Assembly: GCF_017833415.1 (NCBI RefSeq)
Contig: NZ_JAFICC010000002.1
Location: 124,001 to 188,000, forward strand
Length of the DNA: 64,000 nt
DNA from: Flavobacterium sp. 1355
GTDB taxonomy: Bacteria > Bacteroidota > Bacteroidia > Flavobacteriales > Flavobacteriaceae
Direction: 5' to 3'
Shown: piece by piece, positions 9,554-16,806 of the stretch
How positions within the stretch are numbered: the stretch's first letter is position 1
How the letters are laid out: each line of letters opens with the position of its first letter
The notes under the pieces: generated by a model
Told to the model about the DNA's origin: nothing
Seen by the model: only the letters and a program-made list of their open reading frames with translations
Databases searched by the model: none
Position numbers and translations under genes: made by a program

Positions 9554-9582
9554 CAAAAATAAAAAACTTTATTTTAAAACAA
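9554..9582 (-). promoter_or_regulatory. Promoter of acpP
   Basis: On the minus strand TTG, an 18-bp spacer and TATTTTTG match the Bacteroidetes primary sigma consensus (TTG/TTTG, TAnnTTTG). The -7 element ends about 30 bp before the acpP ATG. Confidence 0.8.
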
Positions 9583-9698
9583 CTATTTAGTTTATAAATG
9601 TGACACTAATTTATAAAATTAATTTCAAGAAAGCCCTTTTAATACTATTTATTTTCGATTTTTATTCCGTTTTTTGCATTCTCAAAACACACTCTATT

Positions 9699-10277
9699 AT
9701 GAAAAAAATTGTTGTTTTTGCCTCAGGATCAGGAACTAATGCAGAAAACATTATAAAATATTTTGCGCAGACTAAAATCGCCAGTGTGGTTTCGGTTTTT
9801 ACCAATAATGCTTCGGCAAAAGTGATCGAAAGAGCAAAAAATCATCAAATTCCAGTCGAAATCTTTGCAAAAAACGAACTTTTAGAAAGAAACGTACTAC
9901 AAAAAATAGAAAAAATCGACCCGGATTTGATAGTTCTGGCAGGGTTTTTATTGAAATTCCCAGACAACATAATTGAAAAATATCCCAATAAAATTATCAA
10001 TATCCATCCTGCACTTTTACCTAATTATGGAGGAAAAGGGATGTATGGAATGCACGTTCACAGAGCAATAATAAATAATAAAGAAAAAGAAACCGGGATT
10101 TCTATCCATTATGTAAATGAACATTATGATGAAGGCGGTATTATTTTTCAGGCCAATGTGGCGCTAACAGATGAAGATACTCCAGAAACAGTAGCCGAAA
10201 AAATTCATGAACTTGAGCAAAAACATTTTCCTGAGATTATTCATAAAATACTGGAAGATTCAAATTCAAAAATATAA
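9699..10277 (+). CDS. purN: Phosphoribosylglycinamide formyltransferase
   Basis: 192 residues from the ATG giving MKKIVVFASGSGTNAENI. The frame is open 33 codons further upstream but that part is hydrophobic and unlike the family. The enzyme transfers the formyl group of 10-formyl-THF to GAR in purine synthesis. Family blocks are GSGTNAENI (phosphate binding), LAGFLLKFP, the catalytic NIHPALLPNYGGKGMYG and the Asp-containing HYVNEHYDEGGIIFQ. Divergent from acpP and 53 bp upstream of rnhA on the same strand. Confidence 0.96.
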   Translation: MKKIVVFASGSGTNAENIIKYFAQTKIASVVSVFTNNASAKVIERAKNHQIPVEIFAKNELLERNVLQKIEKIDPDLIVLAGFLLKFPDNIIEKYPNKIINIHPALLPNYGGKGMYGMHVHRAIINNKEKETGISIHYVNEHYDEGGIIFQANVALTDEDTPETVAEKIHELEQKHFPEIIHKILEDSNSKI

Positions 10278-10330
10278 ATTTCAAATTCCAGTCTAAAATC
10301 CTACAAATCTAAAATCTGCAATCAAAATAA

Positions 10331-10810
10331 ATGACTCACGAAGTACATATATATACAGACGGTGCTGCAAAAGGGAATCCGGGAAATGGCGGCTATGGCG
10401 TCGTGATGGAGCTGGTTGGTACACCACATAAAAAAGAATTTTATGAAGGCTTTCGGCTGACTACTAATAACAGAATGGAACTTTTGGCTGTTATTGTCGG
10501 CTTAGAAAAGCTCAAAAAACCAAATATGAGGGTCCTTGTAATTTCAGATTCTAAATACGTTGTAGATTCTGTTGAAAAAAAATGGGTTTTGGGATGGGAG
10601 AAAAAAGGTTTTGCAGGAAGAAAAAATGCAGATTTGTGGAAACGTTTTTTAATTGTTTATCGCAAACATCAAGTCGATTTTAAATGGATAAAAGGCCATA
10701 ATAATCATCCGCAAAACGAACGCTGTGACCAACTGGCGGTTATGGCATCTATCCAGCCGAAACTTTCTGTTGACTCTTTTTATGAGACAGCCGATTCTAA
10801 ATTGATATAA
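10331..10810 (+). CDS. rnhA: Ribonuclease HI
   Basis: 159 residues, usual length. It removes RNA from RNA-DNA hybrids. Active-site acidic residues are seen in order: YTDGAAKGNPGNGGYG, NNRMELLAVIVGLE, VISDSKYV and NERCDQLA, with the flexible His loop WIKGHNNHP. It follows purN closely and converges on the DUF6249 gene. Confidence 0.97.
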   Translation: MTHEVHIYTDGAAKGNPGNGGYGVVMELVGTPHKKEFYEGFRLTTNNRMELLAVIVGLEKLKKPNMRVLVISDSKYVVDSVEKKWVLGWEKKGFAGRKNADLWKRFLIVYRKHQVDFKWIKGHNNHPQNERCDQLAVMASIQPKLSVDSFYETADSKLI

Positions 10811-10812
10811 AA

Positions 10813-10849
10813 AATAACGTATCGAAAAAAGAGTTTTCGATACGTTATT
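10813..10849 (-). terminator. Terminator between rnhA and the DUF6249 gene
   Basis: A 16-bp perfect stem with a 5-nt loop lies between two convergent genes. The T run follows the stem on the minus strand, so it mainly ends the DUF6249 transcript, though the stem could also slow rnhA read-through. Confidence 0.85.
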
Positions 10850-10872
10850 AAACACTAACTTAAAATTTTTAC

Positions 10873-11220
10873 TTATTCCTTATCTAAATCTTTTGCCGTT
10901 TTAAATCCGGTCAAAAGTCCAATACCTGCCATTATGAAGATAATTGAAGGATAAACAGCTCCATCATTCAATGCAGTGTAAGTTGTTATTAATAAAGCTA
11001 TAAAAATACCAACTCCGCTTCCTATTAATAAGAAAGCCAGATTGACAACTAAGATCTTCCAAATCGGCACACCTTTTTCTTTACCCTGAAAAAAAATACT
11101 GGCATCAACTCCTTTTTCTATAAGTGCTAAACGCTCTGTGTTTCTGGTTGAATAAATAAGATAAACAATCCCGAAGATCATTAAAAAAAAACTAAGTGGT
11201 ACTAAAATTCCTGCTAACAT
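10873..11220 (-). CDS. DUF6249-like small membrane protein
   Basis: 115 residues from the ATG giving MLAGILVPLSFFLMIFG; the longer frame upstream crosses the promoter and is rejected. Three hydrophobic segments are seen (near residues 3-22, 55-77 and 87-105), with a charged loop (RNTERLALIEKGVD) between the first two. It resembles the DUF6249 family of Bacteroidota membrane proteins, function unknown. It is divergent from an ECF sigma factor and has the same promoter sequence as that gene, so it is very probably a target of the sigma factor. Confidence 0.8.
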   Translation of the reverse strand: MLAGILVPLSFFLMIFGIVYLIYSTRNTERLALIEKGVDASIFFQGKEKGVPIWKILVVNLAFLLIGSGVGIFIALLITTYTALNDGAVYPSIIFIMAGIGLLTGFKTAKDLDKE

Positions 11221-11253
11221 AATATTTTGTTTTAATTGATTGATACTTAATAA

Positions 11254-11288
11254 GACGAGATGAATTTTATTTAGGTTACAACTTTTGG
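11254..11288 (-). promoter_or_regulatory. ECF-type promoter of the DUF6249 gene
   Basis: On the minus strand a -35-like element GTTGTAACC is followed after 16 bp by CGTC. The first 23 bases (11266-11288) are an exact inverted copy of the block in front of the sigma gene. ECF sigma factors commonly use an AAC-containing -35 and a CGT-containing -10, so this is read as a promoter of the neighbouring sigma factor. Confidence 0.75.
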
Positions 11289-11458
11289 GGGAAATTTCAA
11301 TTTTTAAAATTTTAATTTCCAAAAACCACTGATTATCAATTAATTTTGAGATTTAAAATTCGTTATTGGAAGCAACAACCTTTGTCAAAGTTTTACACTA
11401 TGAAAAAGATTGTAGAAATTACTTTCTATATAATAAAATTGAAAACTAGATTTTTTTT

Positions 11459-11493
11459 CCAAAAGTTGTAACCTAAATAAAGAAACCGTCGTC
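11459..11493 (+). promoter_or_regulatory. ECF-type autoregulatory promoter of the sigma gene
   Basis: GTTGTAACC and CGTC are separated by 16 bp, the same spacing as the divergent copy. Outside the 23-bp identical block the two promoters differ, except for the CGTC, which argues that both elements are under selection. The CGTC ends only 11 bases before the sigma ATG, so the message would have almost no leader. Confidence 0.75.
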
Positions 11494-11503
11494 CTATATA
11501 AAT

Positions 11504-12091
11504 ATGAGTGCAATAAGTGATCAACATTATATCGATAAAATTCTACAGGGCGAGACCAATGCGTTTGCTGTTCTTGTGGATCGTTATAAGGATATGATTT
11601 TTTCGTTGTCACTAAAAATGGTCAGAAACAGAGAAGAAGCAGAAGAAGTTGCACAAGACACATTTATTAAAATTTTTAATTCTCTAAGCAAGTTCAAAGG
11701 TGATTCTAAATTCTCGACCTGGATTTATAAGATTGCTTATAATACATGTTTAGATCGTTTAAAAAAGAACAAAAAAGAAGACCTTAATATATCAATAGAC
11801 GAATTTTCGGCACATTTAATTAAAACGATGGATAATGCTTTGAGTGCTTTAGAAGATAAGGAACGAAAACAGACCATTCAGAATTGTTTGAATTTGTTGC
11901 CGAATGACGAAAATTTCCTGCTGACTTTATTTTATTTTGAAGAGCAAAGTTTAGAAGAGATTGGAAAAATCATGAGTATTAATGCTAATAATGTGAAAGT
12001 AAAATTATTTAGGAGCCGACAAAAATTAGCCGTAATTTTGAAAAAGCAATTAGAACCAGAAATAGTAGCGTATTATGAAAGAGAGCGATAA
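11504..12091 (+). CDS. ECF-family RNA polymerase sigma factor
   Basis: 195 residues. Region 2 is at residues about 15-85 (AFAVLVDRYKDMIFSLSLKM, EEAEEVAQDTFIKIF, KFSTWIYKIAYNTCLDRL) and region 4 at about 125-180 (CLNLLPNDENFLLTLFYFEEQSLEEIGKIM, NNVKVKLFRSRQKL). There is no region 3, as in ECF sigma factors. It directs RNA polymerase to special promoters and appears to recognise its own. The next gene overlaps its 3' end by 17 bases and probably encodes its regulator. The inducing signal is unknown. Confidence 0.95.
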   Translation: MSAISDQHYIDKILQGETNAFAVLVDRYKDMIFSLSLKMVRNREEAEEVAQDTFIKIFNSLSKFKGDSKFSTWIYKIAYNTCLDRLKKNKKEDLNISIDEFSAHLIKTMDNALSALEDKERKQTIQNCLNLLPNDENFLLTLFYFEEQSLEEIGKIMSINANNVKVKLFRSRQKLAVILKKQLEPEIVAYYERER

Positions 12092-12470
12092 AAATATAGA
12101 AAATCTGATTGACAAAATGATGAGCGAAAGCACCTTAGAATCGCCATCTGTTGATTTTACTTCAAAAATAATGGCTCAGGTTTTGGTGGCCGAAAAAAAC
12201 AAAGTTAAAATCTATAAACCTTTAATTTCTAAAACAATCTGGGTAATTATTGGTTTTAGTTTACTTGCTTTGGCCGTTTATGCCTCTCTTTTCTCTGGAA
12301 CTGAATATAATTTAGAAATAGATAAATCATATACAGAAAGATTTTCTGCTTTATTTTCGGGAATTCATTTGTCAAAAAACATTATGTATGCTGTTTTGAT
12401 TGTTCCTTTTATGATTTTAATTCAGATTGGATTATTAAAGAATTATTTTGATAAGAAGTATGAGTTGTAG
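12075..12470 (+). CDS. Membrane protein, candidate anti-sigma factor
   Basis: 131 residues. A charged N-terminal cytoplasmic part of about 55 residues (NIENLIDKMMSESTLESPSVDF) is followed by two hydrophobic segments near residues 56-76 and 103-123. Translational overlap with the ECF sigma gene and this topology suggest an anti-sigma factor holding the sigma at the membrane. The zinc-binding HxxxCxxC motif of classical anti-sigma domains is absent, so the assignment rests on context. Confidence 0.65.
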   Translation: MKESDKNIENLIDKMMSESTLESPSVDFTSKIMAQVLVAEKNKVKIYKPLISKTIWVIIGFSLLALAVYASLFSGTEYNLEIDKSYTERFSALFSGIHLSKNIMYAVLIVPFMILIQIGLLKNYFDKKYEL

Positions 12471-12655
12471 TTTTTTATTTATTCAATTATTACTTCAAAT
12501 TTTTTAAAGCTTTTTCCAAAAATAAATCTTGCATTTTAATTCCAAAAAACATATTTTAATCCTTAAAAAGATTCAAATATAATTCTCTCATTTACAATAG
12601 TTTTAACCCCGAAAACGATATTGTTTTTTTATGAAAATTTTGAGAACCTAAACCA

Positions 12656-12686
12656 TTGCAGGATTGTAACTTATGAAGTATCTTTG
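12656..12686 (+). promoter_or_regulatory. Promoter of the PfkB kinase gene
   Basis: TTG, a 20-bp spacer and TATCTTTG match the Bacteroidetes consensus. The -7 element ends 23 bp before the ATG. Confidence 0.75.
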
Positions 12687-12709
12687 CACCCTAATTCGAA
12701 ATTCATAAA

Positions 12710-13633
12710 ATGAATAAATTATTGATTGTTGGAACGGTTGCTTTCGACGCAATTGAAACTCCTTTCGGAAAAACAGATAAAATATTAGGTGGTGCTGCGA
12801 CGTACATTGGTTTATCAGCATCATTTTTTAACTTGCAATCGGCCATCGTTTCTATAGTTGGCGACGATTTTCCACAAGAACATTTAGATCTTTTGACTTC
12901 AAAAAACATTGATATCTCTGGTATCGAAATTGTAAAAGGCGGAAAAACCTTTTTCTGGAGCGGTTTATACCACAATGATTTAAACTCAAGAGATACCTTA
13001 GTTACTGAACTAAACGTTTTGGCAGATTTTCAGCCAAAAGTTCCTCAAAACTATAAAGATGCAGATGTTGTAATGTTAGGAAACTTGCATCCGTTAGTAC
13101 AAAGCAGCGTTTTGGATCAAATGGAGAAAAAGCCAAAGTTAGTAGTTTTAGATACTATGAATTTTTGGATGGATTGCGCTCTTCCGGAATTATTAGATGT
13201 TATTAAACGTGTAGATGTTATTACAATCAATGATGAGGAAGCAAGACAACTTTCAGGAGAATATTCATTAGTAAAAGCTGCGGCTAAAATCCAGGAATTG
13301 GGACCAAAATATGTGGTGATCAAAAAAGGAGAACATGGCGCACTTTTATTCCACAACAGAGAAGTATTTTTTGCACCGGCTTTACCATTAGAAGATGTTT
13401 TTGATCCAACAGGAGCCGGAGACACTTTTGCAGGTGGTTTTTCAGGATTCATTGCGCAAAGCGAAAACATCTCGTTTGGCAACATGAAAAATGCAATAAT
13501 TTACGGTTCAAATTTAGCTTCATTTTGTGTTGAGAAATTTGGAACCGAAAGGATGGAAACATTAAGCAAAGCAGAAGTAGCGATTCGATTACAGCAATTT
13601 AAGTCGTTAACTCAGTTTGACATAGAAATATAA
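12710..13633 (+). CDS. PfkB-family carbohydrate or nucleoside kinase
   Basis: 307 residues. It has the PfkB fold with the early Gly-Gly motif GGAATYIGL, and the anion-hole and catalytic Asp motif DPTGAGDTFAGGF near residue 225. The substrate may be a sugar or nucleoside such as ribose or adenosine; the sequence does not decide. It is followed after a hairpin by a PurF-like amidotransferase, and a link to ribose-phosphate or purine metabolism is a reasonable inference. Confidence 0.88.
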   Translation: MNKLLIVGTVAFDAIETPFGKTDKILGGAATYIGLSASFFNLQSAIVSIVGDDFPQEHLDLLTSKNIDISGIEIVKGGKTFFWSGLYHNDLNSRDTLVTELNVLADFQPKVPQNYKDADVVMLGNLHPLVQSSVLDQMEKKPKLVVLDTMNFWMDCALPELLDVIKRVDVITINDEEARQLSGEYSLVKAAAKIQELGPKYVVIKKGEHGALLFHNREVFFAPALPLEDVFDPTGAGDTFAGGFSGFIAQSENISFGNMKNAIIYGSNLASFCVEKFGTERMETLSKAEVAIRLQQFKSLTQFDIEI

Positions 13634-13639
13634 TGCCCG

Positions 13640-13666
13640 AAAGCCTCGATAACACGGGGCTTTTTT
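13640..13666 (+). terminator. Terminator or attenuator between the kinase and PurF-like genes
   Basis: A 9-bp stem (AAAGCCTCG with a G-U containing complement), a 6-nt loop and a T run begin 7 bases after the kinase stop codon. It lies upstream of the PurF-like ATG at 13714 and would limit read-through. Confidence 0.75.
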
Positions 13667-13713
13667 ATTACGTTAATACACACAACTTACAACAACACAA
13701 ATACAAAAATACA

Positions 13714-15612
13714 ATGAGCGACGCGTTAAAACACGAATGTGGTATAGCCTTAGTTAGACTTCTTAAACCGCTTGAATATTACAAAGAAAAGTACGGGACT
13801 GCTTTTTATGGGATACAAAAAATGTATCTTATGATGGAAAAACAGCATAACCGTGGGCAGGATGGTGCAGGTTTTGCCAGTATCAAACTAGATGTAGAAC
13901 CAGGGCAACGCTATATTAGCCGGGTTCGTTCGAACCATTCGCAACCTATCCAGGATGTTTTTGCCCAAATCAATGATCGTATTAACGAGGAATTGAGTGC
14001 TCATCCGGAATACGGAGATGATGTTGCGTCTCAAAAAGCAAACATTCCTTATATAGGAGAATTATTTTTAGGACACGTTCGCTACGGAACTTTCGGGAAA
14101 AACAGTATCGAAAGCGTTCATCCATTTTTACGTCAGAGTAACTGGATGCACCGTAACCTTATTTTGGCTGGTAACTTTAATATGACAAATGTTAAAGAGC
14201 TTTTTGAAAATTTGGTTGAACTTGGTCAACATCCAAAAGAAATGGCCGACACTGTTACCGTAATGGAAAAAATTGGTCATTTCTTAGATAAAGAAGTAAT
14301 GCAATTGTACCAGGACTGTAAAGCAGAAGGATATTCTAAAAGAGAAGCTTCTCCAGTAATTGCAGAACGTCTGGATATTGCAAAAATATTGACCCGTTCG
14401 GCAAAAAATCTTGATGGGGGTTATGCTATGGCTGGTTTATTAGGCCATGGAGATGCTTTCGTTTTTAGAGATCCTGCAGGAATTCGTCCGGCATACTTTT
14501 ATCAGGATGATGAAGTTGTGGTTGTCGCTTCTGAGCGTCCTGTTATTCAGACTGTATTTAATGTTGCTTTTGAAAAAGTTCAGGAAATCGAACCGGGAAA
14601 TGCGTTGATCATTAAGAAAAACGGAAAAGTTTCGATGGAACAGATTTTGGAGCCAACAGTGAAAAAAGCATGTTCTTTTGAAAGAATTTATTTCTCGAGA
14701 GGAAGTGACGCCGAAATTTATCAGGAGCGTAAGAATTTAGGAAAATTAATTTTGCCTGCAGTTCTAAAATCTATTGACAGCGACACAGATAATACTGTAT
14801 TCTCGTATATCCCAAACACAGCAGAAACTTCTTTCTACGGTTTGGTTGAAGCTGCTCAGGACTTCTTAAATCAGAGAAAAAACAATTATATCTTAGAAAA
14901 CAGAAATACACTTACTACAGAAACATTACAGGAATTATTAGCTGTAAAAATTCGTACAGAGAAAGTTGCTATTAAAGATGCTAAGTTAAGAACCTTTATT
15001 ACAGAAGACAGCAGCCGTGACGATTTGGTCGCTCACGTTTACGACGTTACCTACGGAGTGATTAAACCAACGGATAATCTGGTAATTATTGATGACAGTA
15101 TTGTTCGTGGTACGACGTTAAAAATGAGCATCATCAAAATGATGGATCGTTTAAAACCAAAACGTATTGTAATTGTTTCTTCTGCTCCACAAATTCGTTA
15201 CCCGGATTGTTATGGAATTGATATGGCTAAGCTGGAAGGCCTTGTAGCTTTTAGAGCAGCTTTGGCTTTATTAAAAGAAAGAAACTTATACCATATAGTA
15301 GACGACGTTTATGCTAAATGTAAAGCTCAGGAAAATTTTGCAGATACCGATGTTGTAAACTACGTGACGGCTATTTATGACCAGTTTACTCCTGAAGAAA
15401 TTTCAGATAAAATTGCTGAAATGCTGAGTTCACCGGAAATTAATGCTGAAGTTAAAATCATCTTCCAAAGAGTAGAAGATTTACACATTGCCTGCCCTAA
15501 AAATTTGGGAGACTGGTATTTTACCGGAGATTATCCTACTCCTGGCGGAAATCGTGTGGTAAACAGAGCATTTATGAATTTTTATGAAGGTAAAGATGCG
15601 AGAGCGTATTAG
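13714..15612 (+). CDS. Amidophosphoribosyltransferase-like protein (class II glutamine amidotransferase)
   Basis: 632 residues from ATG (MSDALKHECG); the frame is open upstream through the terminator hairpin, which is not plausible coding sequence. After an 8-residue propeptide the expected N-terminal nucleophile is Cys9. The N-terminal half is a class II glutaminase (HNRGQDGAGFAS, GHVRYGTFG, LAGNFNMTN, DGGYAMAGLLGHGDAFVFRDP), and the C-terminal half has the PRPP motif LVIIDDSIVRGTTL. It is over 100 residues longer than normal PurF, so it is the enlarged Bacteroidota paralogue. It may make phosphoribosylamine or a related product; which of two paralogues supplies purine synthesis cannot be told here. 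Confidence 0.88.
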   Translation: MSDALKHECGIALVRLLKPLEYYKEKYGTAFYGIQKMYLMMEKQHNRGQDGAGFASIKLDVEPGQRYISRVRSNHSQPIQDVFAQINDRINEELSAHPEYGDDVASQKANIPYIGELFLGHVRYGTFGKNSIESVHPFLRQSNWMHRNLILAGNFNMTNVKELFENLVELGQHPKEMADTVTVMEKIGHFLDKEVMQLYQDCKAEGYSKREASPVIAERLDIAKILTRSAKNLDGGYAMAGLLGHGDAFVFRDPAGIRPAYFYQDDEVVVVASERPVIQTVFNVAFEKVQEIEPGNALIIKKNGKVSMEQILEPTVKKACSFERIYFSRGSDAEIYQERKNLGKLILPAVLKSIDSDTDNTVFSYIPNTAETSFYGLVEAAQDFLNQRKNNYILENRNTLTTETLQELLAVKIRTEKVAIKDAKLRTFITEDSSRDDLVAHVYDVTYGVIKPTDNLVIIDDSIVRGTTLKMSIIKMMDRLKPKRIVIVSSAPQIRYPDCYGIDMAKLEGLVAFRAALALLKERNLYHIVDDVYAKCKAQENFADTDVVNYVTAIYDQFTPEEISDKIAEMLSSPEINAEVKIIFQRVEDLHIACPKNLGDWYFTGDYPTPGGNRVVNRAFMNFYEGKDARAY

Positions 15613-15676
15613 AAAAATATTAACAAAAGGTTAAATTGTGCATTTCATCGGTTTTTTTTGCCGTTTATCTTAAATG

Positions 15677-15708
15677 TTTGGGAAAAACGAAATGCTACAA
15701 TACTTTTG
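15677..15708 (+). promoter_or_regulatory. Promoter of tandem unit 1
   Basis: TTTG, a 20-bp spacer and TACTTTTG (TAnnTTTG). The -7 element ends 5 bases before the repeat unit begins, so the transcript should start at the unit boundary. Confidence 0.8.
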
Positions 15709-15712
15709 GGAA

Positions 15713-15783
15713 ACCATAACATTAGTAGGTTAAGTTTATGGTAGATTTGGGGCAAAAAGGGTGGAAGAAATTCCACCTTTTTT
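15713..15783 (+). ncRNA. Putative small RNA, tandem unit 1
   Basis: A predicted transcript of about 71 nt: a 5' stem (ACCATAA with TTATGGT), a short linker GATTTGGGGC, then a terminator-like hairpin GGTGGAA-GAAA-TTCCACC with flanking A and T runs. The 86-bp unit (15713-15798) recurs at 15901-15986 with four substitutions. The two substitutions in the hairpin keep pairing (G-U to A-U, A-U to G-U). The same DNA also contains a 22-codon reading frame. It could be a copy of a known flavobacterial RNA family, which I cannot test. Confidence 0.6.
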
Positions 15784-15803
15784 ATTGGAATAAAGTGACC
15801 TAA
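15738..15803 (+). CDS. Possible 21-residue micro-ORF in tandem unit 1
   Basis: ATG 25 bases into the predicted transcript opens a 21-codon frame ending in TAA, with a basic aromatic peptide that starts MVDLGQK and ends FYWNKVT. The duplicated unit ends almost exactly with this frame, beyond the hairpin T run, which favours coding. Against it, the frame crosses a terminator-like hairpin and its codons (GGG, AAG) are unlike nearby genes. Alternative to, or together with, the small RNA call. Confidence 0.35.
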   Translation: MVDLGQKGWKKFHLFYWNKVT

Positions 15804-15864
15804 AACTAGCCCAAAGTAAGAAATTACGTATTTCGTCGAATATATTTGCACTTAATCTAAAATA

Positions 15865-15896
15865 TTTGCTATTACAATATTGCTATTCTATATTTA
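15865..15896 (+). promoter_or_regulatory. Promoter of tandem unit 2
   Basis: TTTG, a 20-bp spacer and TATATTTA (one mismatch to TAnnTTTG). Spacing to the repeat unit is 5 bases, the same as for unit 1, although the promoter sequence itself is not part of the duplication. Confidence 0.7.
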
Positions 15897-15900
15897 CTAT

Positions 15901-15971
15901 ACCATAACATTAGTAGGTTAAGTATATGGTAGATTTGGGGCAAAAAAGGTGGAAGAAATTCCGCCTTTTTT
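15901..15971 (+). ncRNA. Putative small RNA, tandem unit 2
   Basis: Second copy, 82 of 86 bases identical to unit 1 over 15901-15986, with the same 5' stem (TACCATA with TATGGTA) and 3' hairpin (GGTGGAA-GAAA-TTCCGCC plus T run). Predicted length about 71 nt. Confidence 0.6.
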
Positions 15972-15991
15972 ATTGGAACAAAGTGAAATAA
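15926..15991 (+). CDS. Possible 21-residue micro-ORF in tandem unit 2
   Basis: The counterpart frame starts MVDLGQK and ends FYWNKVK. It differs from the first at three residues (Gly to Arg, His to Arg, and the last Thr to Lys), each making the peptide more basic. Evidence for and against coding is the same as for unit 1. Confidence 0.35.
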   Translation: MVDLGQKRWKKFRLFYWNKVK

Positions 15992-16004
15992 AGCCAGATA
16001 TAAA

Positions 16005-16042
16005 AAAACCCGATTAATTCTATACGAACTAATCGGGTTTTT
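16005..16042 (-). terminator. Terminator of the superoxide dismutase gene
   Basis: AAAACCCGATTA pairs with TAATCGGGTTTT around a 13-nt loop, with T runs on both strands, 19 bp beyond the sod stop codon. Confidence 0.85.
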
Positions 16043-16060
16043 ATTTTATGTCGATGAAGA

Positions 16061-16669
16061 CTATTTTTCTAATGCAAATCTTCTCGTAACCTCAGTCCAG
16101 TTAATTACATTGAAGAAAGCCTCAATATAATCTGGTCTTCTGTTTTGGTAGTTTAAGTAGTAAGCATGCTCCCAAACATCCATTCCTAAAATTGGAGTTC
16201 CGCCACACCCAACTTCCGGCATCAATGGATTGTCCTGGTTTGGAGTTCCGCAAACATCTAGTTTTCCACCTTTATGTACGCATAACCAAGCCCATCCTGA
16301 ACCAAATTGAGTTGCTCCGGCTTTAGCAAATTTTGCTTTAAACTCTTCAAAGCTTCCAAAAGAAGATTCAATAGCAGCTAATAAATCACCTGTTGGTAAT
16401 CCGCCACCGTTTGGAGCCATTACAGTCCAGAATAAATTGTGGTTGTAATAACCTCCACCATTGTTACGAACTGCTGCGTTTGATTTATCTAAGTTTATTA
16501 AGATGTTTTCGATTGTTTTTCCTTCTAAATCTGTTCCTGCAATCGCTGCATTTAGATTTGTTGTATAAGCATTATGATGTTTAGAATGGTGAATTTCCAT
16601 TGTACGTGCATCAATATGTGGTTCTAATGCATCATATGCATATGGTAATTGTGGTAATTCGAAAGCCAT
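16061..16669 (-). CDS. sodA: Superoxide dismutase, Fe/Mn family
   Basis: 202 residues, cytosolic, no signal peptide. It converts superoxide to oxygen and peroxide. Metal ligands fit the family: an early His in HHSKHHNAY, a second in [11 protein letters not shown], and the Asp/His of [18 protein letters not shown]. Whether iron or manganese is used cannot be decided by eye; the symbol is nominal. A promoter-like TAAATTTG lies at 16704-16711 on the minus strand, about 35 bp upstream. Monocistronic with its own terminator. Confidence 0.96.
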   Translation of the reverse strand: MAFELPQLPYAYDALEPHIDARTMEIHHSKHHNAYTTNLNAAIAGTDLEGKTIENILINLDKSNAAVRNNGGGYYNHNLFWTVMAPNGGGLPTGDLLAAIESSFGSFEEFKAKFAKAGATQFGSGWAWLCVHKGGKLDVCGTPNQDNPLMPEVGCGGTPILGMDVWEHAYYLNYQNRRPDYIEAFFNVINWTEVTRRFALEK

Positions 16670-16806
16670 GATATATAATTTTATGGTTTATAATAATTTA
16701 TTTCAAATTTAAACATTTAACTTTGGAATAGGAAATACTATTTCGTTATAATTCAATTTAATTAATATATAAATTGATTTTTTAAGATCTAAATACTTGT
16801 AAATCT

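Larger units (their letters stand above)
15613..16060. other. Intergenic region with two tandem promoter-hairpin units
   Basis: 448 bp without a conventional gene. It holds two 86-bp near-identical units (15713-15798, 15901-15986), each preceded by a promoter and ending in a hairpin with T run, and then the sod terminator. See the separate entries. Confidence 0.85.

Noticed and set aside
12661..12670. GTAAC-containing sequence before the PfkB gene considered as a third ECF promoter
   Set aside because: It has no CGTC at the 16-bp spacing, and the region fits a primary-sigma promoter.
15645..15851. 68-codon minus-strand frame over tandem unit 1
   Set aside because: It runs antisense to the promoter and unit, and no equivalent frame exists over unit 2.
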